Below, one piece after another: positions 1 through 7,453 of a stretch of 64,000 nucleotides of DNA. A program made the position numbers and the translations under genes. The notes below the pieces were generated by a model. The model saw nothing but the letters and a program-made list of their open reading frames with translations. It was not told the origin of the DNA and made no database searches. The DNA lies in the NCBI RefSeq assembly GCF_014201355.1, contig NZ_JACHEG010000004.1, forward strand, positions 1 through 64,000. Reading direction: 5' to 3'. The stretch's first letter is position 1, and every line of letters begins with the position of its first letter. The stretch is from Aliirhizobium wenxiniae (GTDB taxonomy: Bacteria; Pseudomonadota; Alphaproteobacteria; Rhizobiales; Rhizobiaceae).

Positions 1-422
1 AGCACGCGCACCACATGGTCCGGCCAGCGATCCTTGTTGACCGCGGCGATGACGCCCATCGGCACGCCAAGGCCAGCACCGATCAGGATGGCGAAAGTCG
101 CCAGCTCTATCGTTGCCGGCATGACATGCAGGATGTCCTGGATTACCGGCTGGCCGGTGCGGATCGACGTGCCGAAATTGCCTGTCAGCACGTCGCCGAG
201 ATAATAGAAGAACTGTTCCCAGAGCGGCCGATCAAGGCCGAGCGAGCGGAAGACCTGCTCATAGGTCTCGCGGGTCGCGTCCTCGCCAACCATGGCGCGC
301 ACGGGATCCGCAGGCATCATCCGGCCAATGATGAAGGTAAGTACGAGCAGCCCGAGCAAAGTCACCAGAATGGTACCGATTTGCCCTAAAGCGCCCTGCA
401 TCGAGGGGCGTCTTGTCGACAT
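1..422 (-). CDS. Dipeptide/oligopeptide-type ABC transporter permease (DppB family), N-terminal part
   Basis: Partial gene: it starts at the ATG at 422 and runs off the left edge, leaving about 140 residues. A good ribosome site (GGAGG, 424-431) precedes the ATG. The visible protein has a first membrane helix (around residues 14-34, rich in L, V, I), then the periplasmic segment typical of DppB permeases (PADPVRAMVGEDA, SLGLDRPLWEQF, GNFGTSIRTGQPV), then the start of the next helix. The family forms the inner-membrane channel with a DppC partner. The adjacent KdgF-like cupin and GntR regulator make a uronate-oligosaccharide substrate as likely as peptides, which is inference. It is probably co-transcribed with the cupin 105 bases upstream. 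Confidence 0.9.
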   Translation of the reverse strand, partial: MSTRRPSMQGALGQIGTILVTLLGLLVLTFIIGRMMPADPVRAMVGEDATRETYEQVFRSLGLDRPLWEQFFYYLGDVLTGNFGTSIRTGQPVIQDILHVMPATIELATFAILIGAGLGVPMGVIAAVNKDRWPDHVVRV

Positions 423-478
423 GTAACCTCCGTATGTCGGCCGCCGGTCATCGGCGGGGACAGGCTCCCATCCTGTCA

Positions 479-499
479 GACAACTTAACGAAAGTTGTC
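479..499. promoter_or_regulatory. 8-bp inverted repeat between cupin and permease genes
   Basis: GACAACTT and AAGTTGTC form perfect 8-bp arms around a 5-base spacer. The repeat lies 29 bases past the cupin stop and 57 bases before the permease start. It has no T-run, and the half-site GTTGTC recurs upstream of the cupin, so an operator is preferred over a terminator. Confidence 0.4.
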
Positions 500-527
500 A
501 CATGCTGTTCGTACTGTCAAGCACTGA

Positions 528-842
528 TCACAGGAAGTCTTCGCGCCGAGGCGTAAAGCAGTCGATCAACTCACCCTCTTCCATACATTCGCAACCGTGC
601 ACGACATTGCTCGGAATGACGAGACTGTCACCCGCAGCTAGCTCATAAGCTTCGTTTCCACGGATAAACCTAAAGCGACCGCGAGCGACATAGGTCGACT
701 GCACGTGCGGATGGCTATGCAACTTGCCCTCGGCCCCAGCTTCGAAGCGAAACGACACAACCATGAGCTCAGGCGCTTCGGAAAGGACCTGCCGCTGGAC
801 ACCCTTATCGGGCGATATGACGGGAAAAACAGGTAAAGACAT
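528..842 (-). CDS. Small single-domain cupin protein, KdgF-like
   Basis: 104 residues, a complete single cupin. The metal-binding cupin motif 1 is visible as HSHPHVQSTYVARG near residue 42, and motif 2 as PSNVVHGCECMEEG near residue 76. The end, DCFTPRREDFL, resembles KdgF, the cupin that helps linearise 4,5-unsaturated uronates from pectin or alginate breakdown. KdgF-like function is inferred from overall similarity and from its place between a GntR regulator and an ABC transporter gene; other small cupins act on other ligands. The ATG at 842 leaves 64 bases to the regulator's stop. Confidence 0.75.
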   Translation of the reverse strand: MSLPVFPVISPDKGVQRQVLSEAPELMVVSFRFEAGAEGKLHSHPHVQSTYVARGRFRFIRGNEAYELAAGDSLVIPSNVVHGCECMEEGELIDCFTPRREDFL

Positions 843-850
843 GAAACCTC

Positions 851-903
851 ACTGACAACAATCACAATGTCACCATATAAGGTTTAACTTCTGTATGACA
901 ACA
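851..903. promoter_or_regulatory. Candidate GntR operator region upstream of the cupin gene
   Basis: TGACAAC occurs at 853-859 and again at 896-902 (in TGTATGACAACA), and its complement recurs at 495-501. TGTATGACA-type sites resemble operators of FCD-type GntR regulators, and such a regulator is encoded immediately upstream on the same strand. By-eye motif only. Confidence 0.35.
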
Positions 904-906
904 CGT

Positions 907-1662
907 CTATGAAGAAGTGACTACGTCGTCCATTGGCAAGGTTCTCGAACGCAGCAGTGCCTTGTAACGCTCGAGGCTTCCACGCAGGTGGGCGCGCATG
1001 TGCTCGCGTGCGGCATCGGCATCACCTTCAATGATGGCATCGACAATTCGCGCATGCTCTTCCTGCAGATGAAGATTATAATCCTTTGGACGGGATCCTG
1101 GTGCAGCCCCCTGAAGCTCTCCGCGAGGAATGATCCCTGAACGGATCAACTGAAGAAACTCGGGAAACCGTCGATTTTGCGTTGCCTGGGCAATGGCCAG
1201 ATGCAGGCCGAAATCCGCATCGCGGGTTGGTGCCCCGTTTGCAAGACAGCTTCTGACCTGATTGTGCGCTTCCAGTATAGCCTCGATCTGGGCGGCCGAA
1301 CGTCGCGCCGCCGCCAGCGCAGCGGCCTCAACCTCAAATACGGTTCGCAATTCGAGCAACTCGATGACAGATGAGATACGCTCGGTTTTCAGATCTTTGA
1401 ACGGGCTTTCCTCTTCGCGCCTGGCCTCAAGCGCAAAAACCCCCGCCCCTTTCCGAGCTTGGACGAGGCCATCTGCACGTAGAATGGCGATCGCTTCGCG
1501 CACGACTGTTCGGCTGACAGAATATTGCTTGGCCAGTGCGTTTTCACTGGGCAACCGGTCACCGGCTTGAAATGCACCGCTCGTCAGTTGCTTGCGGAGA
1601 TCCGAACTGATCCTTGATGCGTGGGATGTATCCCGTCCAGCTGTCGCGGTAATGTCTTCCAA
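907..1662 (-). CDS. GntR-family (FadR/FCD type) transcriptional regulator
   Basis: 251 residues: winged-helix DNA-binding domain at about residues 18-80 (LPSENALAKQYSVSRTVVREAIAILRADGLV, split here only by reading) and an FCD ligand domain at about 95-235 containing the expected His/Asp-rich helices (DADFGLHLAIAQAT, HLQEEHARIVDAI). The start is the TTG at 1662, which has GAGG six bases upstream; no suitable ATG lies nearby. The family usually binds an organic acid or sugar acid and represses a neighbouring operon. The cupin and ABC permease downstream on the same strand are the likely targets. Confidence 0.88.
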   Translation of the reverse strand: MEDITATAGRDTSHASRISSDLRKQLTSGAFQAGDRLPSENALAKQYSVSRTVVREAIAILRADGLVQARKGAGVFALEARREEESPFKDLKTERISSVIELLELRTVFEVEAAALAAARRSAAQIEAILEAHNQVRSCLANGAPTRDADFGLHLAIAQATQNRRFPEFLQLIRSGIIPRGELQGAAPGSRPKDYNLHLQEEHARIVDAIIEGDADAAREHMRAHLRGSLERYKALLRSRTLPMDDVVTSS

Positions 1663-2023
1663 TATCGCCTCGCTATTACCAACCTGTCAGGCACGTTCGA
1701 TTAGCTATCGCAGGAGTTCGCTCTAGCTGCAAGCAAGATGTTTTCTTCGAACGACTTCAGAACAGGTAAGACGGCATTGGGAGTTCGCCGGCAATCGCCT
1801 GGAGCACCCGGCCATTCGTCGCGCCGAAATCCAGAGCCTTTTGGCATCGACCGGCATTCGATGCACATCTTCGGCGGACACGAAACAAAGCATTTTTCGT
1901 TGATCGAGAACCGCCCAGGGAACCTGGATAAAGGTGCAATCAGGATGTAGCATACACCTCGTTTCGGGCTCGCTCCCCACCGCTTCAACCGACACCACTA
2001 AGGCATCTTCTCTATAAAGCTAA
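1663..2023. other. 361-base intergenic stretch, possibly decayed coding sequence
   Basis: No convincing gene. The minus strand between about 1998 and 1740 reads protein-like in pieces (for example VPWAVLDQRKMLCF, then DFGATNGR in another frame), as a frameshifted relic would, but I do not recognise a family. No clear terminator or tRNA is seen. Confidence 0.3.
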
Positions 2024-2755
2024 TTATGGCCGGTCAGTGAGAAGGTTCTTGCTTCGAGATGGAGATTCCTCGATATATTCCGGAAATTCGGCGCTGATCA
2101 CATCGATAATCGATAGTGTTCCCGAAAGATGCCTGCGCAAGGCATCAGCCGCTGAATTCGGGTCCCCAGACGCAATAGCATCGATAATTGCCTGATGGTC
2201 TGCGAGAACGGTCTCCATCTTACCCGGCATTGGCAAGTTGAGCCGTCGAAGTCTATCGAGATGCACGCTCTGCCTGCGGACATTCGCCCAGAGCTGAGGA
2301 ATACCGGCCTTTTCATAGAGCCACCGATGGAACTCACGATCGATTGCATCGAACTTGTCATAAGTCTCGGGGCTTGCCACAGCCTTCTGCCGTGACAAAA
2401 TCTCGCCCAATTCATCGGCCGTTTCCGTGGGAGCGCTGCCGGTCAGTCGCCGCACGGCCTCGAGCTCAATCGACAGCCGCAAAAATTGCGCCTGTCGCGC
2501 ATGATCGACATCAATCTTGGCGACAACCGTTGCATATTGCGGATAAACTTCGACAAGTCCTTCCTCCTGCAGACGCATCAGCGAATCGCGAACAGGCGTC
2601 TGGCTCACGCCGAATTCCAGCTGGAGTGAGGCCCGAGAAAGTACCGTGCCCGGCACAAGCTCAACTTTCAGGATACGTTCGCGCAAAATCTCATGCACTT
2701 GCGGTGCCACTGGCTTCGAACGGTCCAATTGCCCACGCCTGATAACGTCACCCAT
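2024..2755 (-). CDS. GntR-family (FCD type) transcriptional regulator
   Basis: About 243 residues from the ATG at 2755, chosen because GGAA lies 7-10 bases upstream; in-frame starts at 2767 and 2791 are possible. The N-terminal winged helix contains VLSRASLQLEFGVSQTPVRD, a typical GntR recognition helix, and the C-terminal FCD domain includes FDAIDREFHRWLYEKAG and a final DHQAIIDAIASGD. It is divergent from the RraA-like/dehydrogenase pair at 3303-5617, and both units are preceded by the same 23-bp element, so it probably controls itself and that pair. The effector is unknown; a keto or sugar acid fits the context. Confidence 0.88.
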   Translation of the reverse strand: MGDVIRRGQLDRSKPVAPQVHEILRERILKVELVPGTVLSRASLQLEFGVSQTPVRDSLMRLQEEGLVEVYPQYATVVAKIDVDHARQAQFLRLSIELEAVRRLTGSAPTETADELGEILSRQKAVASPETYDKFDAIDREFHRWLYEKAGIPQLWANVRRQSVHLDRLRRLNLPMPGKMETVLADHQAIIDAIASGDPNSAADALRRHLSGTLSIIDVISAEFPEYIEESPSRSKNLLTDRP

Positions 2756-2817
2756 TATCGTTTCCATCAACCCCGAAAAATGCCAGCCCATCTAGAACAT
2801 AAATCCGGCTTTGATGC

Positions 2818-2840
2818 ACTGATGTTTTAGTGCTCCAATG
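2818..2840 (-). promoter_or_regulatory. 23-bp element, copy 1, upstream of GntR gene
   Basis: Read on the minus strand it is CATTGGAGCACTAA, then AA, then CATCAGT, ending 62 bases before the GntR start used here. It matches the copy at 3218-3240 at 21 of 23 positions, with the same orientation relative to the gene each precedes. Confidence 0.6.
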
Positions 2841-2904
2841 TATTTAATCGTCTTGCGCTTAACGCAAAACAAGGCAATCGCCCCTCATTTTCTGGAGGAT
2901 AATC

Positions 2905-3129
2905 ATGCGACTGTTCATCAGCAGCGTGACTGCTATCGCTATGGCTCCGGCTATGGAGCTGGCATGTCCTAGCATGGCGCAGGAAAAGGCGAATATCTCG
3001 ATCGCCCGTCAACCGGGCATTCTGTATCTCCCAAGCCAGATGTTGGAGACACGGAAACTTATCGAGAAACAAGCCGCCAAGGAAGGCCTCGACGGCGTTG
3101 CCGGCGAATGGCGCACGCGGCGCTGCTGA
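2905..3129 (+). pseudogene. Truncated NitT/TauT-type ABC substrate-binding protein (N-terminal relic)
   Basis: 74-residue reading frame with a good ribosome site (GGAGG ending 7 bases before the ATG), a signal-peptide-like N-terminus (MRLFISSVTAIAMAPAM... ending near SMAQ) and then the start of a NitT/TauT binding protein: ANISIARQPGILYLPSQM, LIEKQAAKEGL, GEWRT. Family members are about 320-340 residues; here the frame stops after the first beta-alpha unit and no continuation is recognisable in the next 170 bases. It is flanked by the two copies of the 23-bp operator-like element. Probably the remains of a transporter gene once under the same regulator. Confidence 0.6.
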
Positions 3130-3217
3130 CCGCACCGGCAACCGCATTCCGAGGATCTTTTCGCGAGGTGGCATCGGCTCGACGGCACGACCGATGCTCT
3201 TGCGATAGACTCATTGC

Positions 3218-3240
3218 CATTGGAGCACTAATGCATCAGT
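3218..3240 (+). promoter_or_regulatory. 23-bp element, copy 2, upstream of RraA-like gene
   Basis: CATTGGAGCACTAA, then TG, then CATCAGT, ending 62 bases before the ATG at 3303. Its right part ACTAATGCATCAGT is a dyad centred on ATGCAT with one mismatched pair, as expected for a GntR-dimer operator. Confidence 0.6.
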
Positions 3241-3302
3241 ATATCTTTGGAAGAGAGAAATGAGTTGCGCACCTGGCGAACCTGATATCTTTTGAGGAGA
3301 TC

Positions 3303-4028
3303 ATGACAGACTATATCCTTTCCGAGGCGACACGCGCCAAATTCAAGAAAATCTCCACGGCATCGATCGCGACTGCGCTCTACAAACGTGGGCTGCGAAA
3401 CCAGTTCATTCAGGGCGTCATTCCGGTTTCTCCAAAAGCCGAAAACATGGTTGGCCAGGCTTTCACGTTGCGATACATCCCTGCACGCGAGGACCGCAAT
3501 CCAATCACCATCTTTCGTGATCCCCAGCATCCCCAACGCGTCGCAATGGAAACCTGCCCTCCAGGCTGGGTCCTTGTCATGGACGCGCGCAAGGACGCAC
3601 GAGCTGCTACTGCCGGATCTATTCTTATCACCCGCCTGGCGCTTCGCGGCGCTGCCGGGGTCGTTTCAGACGGTGGTTTTCGCGATGCCAACGGCATAGG
3701 CGAACTGGACATGCCAGCCTATTATTCCAAACCCTCTGCACCAACCAACCTGACGCTGCATGAAGCGTTGGACATCAATGTGCCGATCTCGTGCGGCGAC
3801 GCCCCGGTTTTTCCAGGCGACGTGCTCGTCGGAGACCGCGATGGCGTTATGGTTATTCCGGCACATCTGGCAGATGAGCTTGCTGACGAATGCACCGGAA
3901 TGGAAAGCTACGAAGATTTCGTTCTTGAACAGGTCAAAGCCGGTGACGCGATCATCGGCCTATACCCTCAAACAAAGGACGAATACCGAGAAAAATATGA
4001 GGCTTGGCGCAAGAAACACGGACGCTGA
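3303..4028 (+). CDS. RraA-like / HMG-CHA aldolase-family protein
   Basis: 241 residues with the RraA fold. Residues around 112-125 carry GAAGVVSDGGFRD, where the Arg-Asp pair is the substrate/metal site of the 4-hydroxy-4-methyl-2-oxoglutarate aldolase branch. GDAPVFPGDVLVGDRDGVMVIP is the family's C-terminal hairpin. The start has GAGGAG five bases upstream. In catabolic clusters such proteins act as aldolases, decarboxylases or lyases on oxo acids; they are often mislabelled as ribonuclease regulators. The next gene is an alpha-ketoglutarate-semialdehyde-type dehydrogenase, so the pair may handle a sugar-acid or hydroxyproline-like intermediate (inference). Confidence 0.85.
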   Translation: MTDYILSEATRAKFKKISTASIATALYKRGLRNQFIQGVIPVSPKAENMVGQAFTLRYIPAREDRNPITIFRDPQHPQRVAMETCPPGWVLVMDARKDARAATAGSILITRLALRGAAGVVSDGGFRDANGIGELDMPAYYSKPSAPTNLTLHEALDINVPISCGDAPVFPGDVLVGDRDGVMVIPAHLADELADECTGMESYEDFVLEQVKAGDAIIGLYPQTKDEYREKYEAWRKKHGR

Positions 4029-4105
4029 GCGACCACAGCGTACAGACTTAAAACCTGTACGCCCAATCTTTAGCATCATGATTTCAATGAATGGGAGTGA
4101 AGATC

Positions 4106-5617
4106 GTGTTTAAACCACATGGCCAGCATCTGGTCGCCGGAGAATGGGTGGCAACAGCCGAAACCTTCCCCAACGATCCGGCACATGGCGAGATATTTAA
4201 TTTTTCGGTCGGAACAGTAGATCTGGTCGACCGCGCTTGCGCAGCCGCAGAAGAGGCATTCTGGTCCTACGGCTATACCAGCAGGGCGCAACGCGCGGCT
4301 TTTCTCAACGCGATCGCAGACGAGATCGAGGCGCGCGCCGAAGCGATAACCGAAATCGGTAGTGCCGAGACCGGTTTGCCTGCTGCCCGCCTGCAGGGTG
4401 AGCGGGGTCGAACGACTGGACAATTGAGGCTTTTCGCCGACCATATCCTCAAGGGCGATTATCTCGATCGCCGACATGACGAGGCTCAGCCGGATCGCAA
4501 ACCTGCACCTCGACCGGAAATACGGCTGATGCAACGTCCAGTTGGGCCGGTCGCCGTATTTGGCGCATCAAACTTTCCTTTGGCGTTTTCCACAGCCGGC
4601 GGCGACACGGCTGCAGCACTTGCTGCCGGGTGCCCCGTTGTGGTCAAGGCCCATTCGGCGCATCCAGGCACCAGCGAGATCGTCGCAGAGGCCATGTTTG
4701 CCGCCATCAAAAGCTGCGGCATTCATCCGGGAACCTTCTCGCTTATCCAAGGCGGCAAGCGGGACGTCGGCCACGCTCTTGTCAAAAACCCGTTCATCAA
4801 GGCTGTCGGCTTCACCGGCTCACTCGCGGGCGGTAGAGCATTGTTCGATCTTTGCGCACAGCGCCCCGAACCGATCCCATTCTTTGGTGAACTCGGATCG
4901 GTCAACCCGATGTTCGTACTTCCAGGCGCGCTGAAGGAGAGGGCAACAGAACTTGCGGCCGGTTGGGCGGGATCGCTTGTCATGGGAGCCGGACAATTCT
5001 GCACCAATCCGGGCATCGCGATCGTTCCTCGCGGCAGCGAAGGCGATGCTTTCGTCGCGGCAACGGCCGAAGCTCTTGCCAAGACCGCTCCGCAAACCAT
5101 GCTGACGTCGGGCATAGCGCAGGCATATCACGACGGAAAGGCGCGCTTTGATGGCCGCAATTCCGTTCGCTCAGTGCTTGCGACCGAAAGTGCCGGACGT
5201 GAATGCCGCCCAAATCTCTACGAGGTACAGGCCGAGGCATTCATCGAAGATCATGCTCTATCCGAGGAAGTCTTCGGCCCGCTTGGCCTTGTCGTGCGCG
5301 TCGCTTCGGCTGAGGAAATGCCTGCATTGGCAAAGAATTTCGAGGGCCAGCTTACGGCCACAATGCAGATGGCGGATGAAGACACCGCTCTTGCTCGGAA
5401 TTTGCTTCCGATCCTTGAGCGCAAGGCAGGACGGGTTCTGGTCAACGGTTTTCCAACGGGCGTCGAGGTCGTGGACTCCATGGTTCACGGCGGTCCTTAT
5501 CCCGCCAGTACCAATTTTGGCGCAACCTCGGTCGGAACCATGTCTATCCGACGGTTTCTGCGGCCCGTGAGCTATCAGAACATTCCGGCCGGAGTCCTGC
5601 CAGACGATCTGGCTTGA
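4106..5617 (+). CDS. Aldehyde dehydrogenase, alpha-ketoglutarate semialdehyde (2,5-dioxovalerate) dehydrogenase type
   Basis: About 503 residues from the GTG at 4106, preferred because GGGAG lies eight bases upstream; an in-frame ATG at 4091 lacks a ribosome site. NAD(P)-binding region GASNFPLAF and KAHSAHPGTSE; general base Glu in FFGELGSVNP (about residue 260); nucleophile Cys in GAGQFCTNPG (about residue 298). The pattern FGASNFPLAFS...GGDTAAALAAGCP is typical of the NADP-dependent 2,5-dioxopentanoate dehydrogenases that end oxidative pentose, glucarate and hydroxyproline routes by making 2-oxoglutarate. No dehydratase for such a route is in the window, so the upstream substrate stays open. 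Confidence 0.88.
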   Translation: MFKPHGQHLVAGEWVATAETFPNDPAHGEIFNFSVGTVDLVDRACAAAEEAFWSYGYTSRAQRAAFLNAIADEIEARAEAITEIGSAETGLPAARLQGERGRTTGQLRLFADHILKGDYLDRRHDEAQPDRKPAPRPEIRLMQRPVGPVAVFGASNFPLAFSTAGGDTAAALAAGCPVVVKAHSAHPGTSEIVAEAMFAAIKSCGIHPGTFSLIQGGKRDVGHALVKNPFIKAVGFTGSLAGGRALFDLCAQRPEPIPFFGELGSVNPMFVLPGALKERATELAAGWAGSLVMGAGQFCTNPGIAIVPRGSEGDAFVAATAEALAKTAPQTMLTSGIAQAYHDGKARFDGRNSVRSVLATESAGRECRPNLYEVQAEAFIEDHALSEEVFGPLGLVVRVASAEEMPALAKNFEGQLTATMQMADEDTALARNLLPILERKAGRVLVNGFPTGVEVVDSMVHGGPYPASTNFGATSVGTMSIRRFLRPVSYQNIPAGVLPDDLA

Positions 5618-5626
5618 TAAAATCGA

Positions 5627-5657
5627 GGCCCCGATCGCGTTGATACGCATCGGGGCC
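5627..5657 (+). terminator. Hairpin after the aldehyde dehydrogenase gene
   Basis: GGCCCCGAT (5627-5635) pairs perfectly with ATCGGGGCC (5649-5657), and GCG/CGC extend the stem inside the loop. It lies 10 bases after the stop. There is no T-run, so termination strength is uncertain. The rest of the gap to 5903 holds only a weak 63-codon frame with no family resemblance. Confidence 0.6.
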
Positions 5658-5903
5658 GCGGTGTTCCTGGCATTTAAAGAATGCCGTGACCCAATCTATC
5701 CAACCAAAATCAAAGACGGATTCTTCAACAGATCGAGGGGGCATCGGCCGTGACCTGATGCTGCCGGGCATCGCAGCCTTTGATCGGGGCGAATTCGACA
5801 AAGCCGAGCATCTCTGGCTTCCCGCAACGCCGTCCGAAAACGCCATCGGTCAAGCGCTTGTTTCTGCGCGCTCATGACCCGTCCGGACATGTTGGTTTGT
5901 CAT

Positions 5904-7382
5904 CTACGTGTTGCAGGCGCTAAGCGCACCATTTTCGATCGTCAGAACCTTGCCCACATTGAGCGTTGATTTCGGGTCCAAGGCTGCTTTCATCGTCAGC
6001 ATGAGATCATGTTCTACTTGGCCGCGATATTGGGCTACCGCATCGTTTTTCACAAAACCCAACCCATGCTCGGCCGACATGGAGCCCTGCATCGACAGCG
6101 CCATGGTGTGAATGATGGATTGGATCTCGTTACTCCGGCTAAGAAATTGCTCAGAGTCAGAACCCAGCGGTTGCAGCAGGCCAAAATGGATATTTCCGTC
6201 TCCAAGATGGCCGAATGCAACAACGCGTCCCTTTGGAACAATTGCGAGCACGGCACGCGAGCAGGCATCCATGAACACGGGAACGGCAGAAAGAGGCAAG
6301 GAGATATCTGTGGTGATCACAGCCCCCTCCATGAAGTCTGCCTCCGCTAGTCCTTCGCGTAGCGCCCAGAAATCCTTGTTTTGCTGGATGGACTGGGCAA
6401 TCGCCGCATCGATGACCGTCTCTGCTTCAAACGCTTGAGACAGAATGGTTTCGAACAGTTCGCGAACTCTCTCCTCTCCGTCATTCGATCTGAACTCAAT
6501 CAGCAATTGCCAGTCCTGTAACTCCCCGAGTGGAAAGCGGGTTGATGGAAAATGCTTGAATACAAGTTCGAGCCCGGCGCGTGGCATCAGTTCGAAAGTG
6601 GTGAGGCTTTCACCTCCGTGCTTCTTGCACAGAACGAGAAGATCAAGCGCAGACTGCAGAGAGGGAACGGTGCAGACCGCTGCGACAGCCGTGCTGGGCA
6701 TGGGGAAAAGTTTGAGAACCGCTCCTGTGACGATGCCGAGCGTTCCTTCGCTGCCGATGAAGAGATGCTTGAGATCATAGCCCGTGTTATCCTTGCGAAG
6801 CGCCCGCATTCCATCAAGAATGCGACCGTCCGCGAGCACGACTTCGAGGCCGAGAACGAGGTCGCGCATGGTGCCGTAACGCAAGACATTCGTGCCGCCC
6901 GCATTGGTGGCAATATTGCCGCCGATCTGGCAGCTGCCTTCCGATCCGAGCTTCAAGGGGAATAGTCGATCTGCCTCTTCGGCTGCCTGCTGTACGGAGG
7001 CAAGCGTGCAGCCGGCATCGACTGAAATCGTGTCGTTGAACATATCGATGTTACGGATACGATTGAGCCTGGACAGGTTGACGATGACCTCGTCACCCTG
7101 ACCTGTCGGAATGGAACCGCAGGCTAGCGAGGTATTCCCACCTTGCGGCACTACCTTCAGCCCGTTGTCGTTGCAGATCCTTGCTATCTCCGAAACTTCG
7201 AAGGTGGTTGACGGTTTCAGGACAAGGAGAGGATCGACGAAAAAGCGTCCGATCCAGTCGGTCGCATGGCTTCGGCGCTCGGCTTCGTCGGTGCTCCAGC
7301 CTTGCGCGCCAACAACCTGCTTGAGGCTTTCGATGACAGAAGCTGTCGGGCCGGTTGAGGGCATGGATATGGGATCGGCCAT
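5904..7382 (-). CDS. FAD-linked oxidoreductase, D-lactate/D-2-hydroxyglutarate dehydrogenase (GlcD-like) family
   Basis: 492 residues. The FAD_binding_4 domain (about residues 45-220) shows VVPQGGNTSL and the FAD-contacting GGNIATNAGGTNVLRYG; the C-terminal oxidase domain has the metal/substrate motif FGHLGDGNIHF and SAEHGLGFVK near the end. The family oxidises D-2-hydroxy acids (lactate, glycolate, 2-hydroxyglutarate). It is the last gene of the minus-strand cluster that begins with the ArgH-like gene, 71 bases after the ureohydrolase. Its substrate is presumably a hydroxy acid released earlier in that route; this is inference. Confidence 0.85.
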   Translation of the reverse strand: MADPISMPSTGPTASVIESLKQVVGAQGWSTDEAERRSHATDWIGRFFVDPLLVLKPSTTFEVSEIARICNDNGLKVVPQGGNTSLACGSIPTGQGDEVIVNLSRLNRIRNIDMFNDTISVDAGCTLASVQQAAEEADRLFPLKLGSEGSCQIGGNIATNAGGTNVLRYGTMRDLVLGLEVVLADGRILDGMRALRKDNTGYDLKHLFIGSEGTLGIVTGAVLKLFPMPSTAVAAVCTVPSLQSALDLLVLCKKHGGESLTTFELMPRAGLELVFKHFPSTRFPLGELQDWQLLIEFRSNDGEERVRELFETILSQAFEAETVIDAAIAQSIQQNKDFWALREGLAEADFMEGAVITTDISLPLSAVPVFMDACSRAVLAIVPKGRVVAFGHLGDGNIHFGLLQPLGSDSEQFLSRSNEIQSIIHTMALSMQGSMSAEHGLGFVKNDAVAQYRGQVEHDLMLTMKAALDPKSTLNVGKVLTIENGALSACNT

Positions 7383-7453
7383 TATCTTCTATATTGTTTT
7401 GAGCATTTCCCCGAAGCAGGAAATCCGCTTCGGGAGACATGCCTCGACGATGA

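Noticed and set aside
1701..1998. Several overlapping 60-95 codon frames between two GntR genes
   Set aside because: None has a ribosome site or recognisable family; at most a decayed gene, reported only as an intergenic stretch.
5686..5877. 63-codon frame after the aldehyde dehydrogenase
   Set aside because: No family resemblance, no ribosome site, and its start lies just after the terminator-like hairpin.
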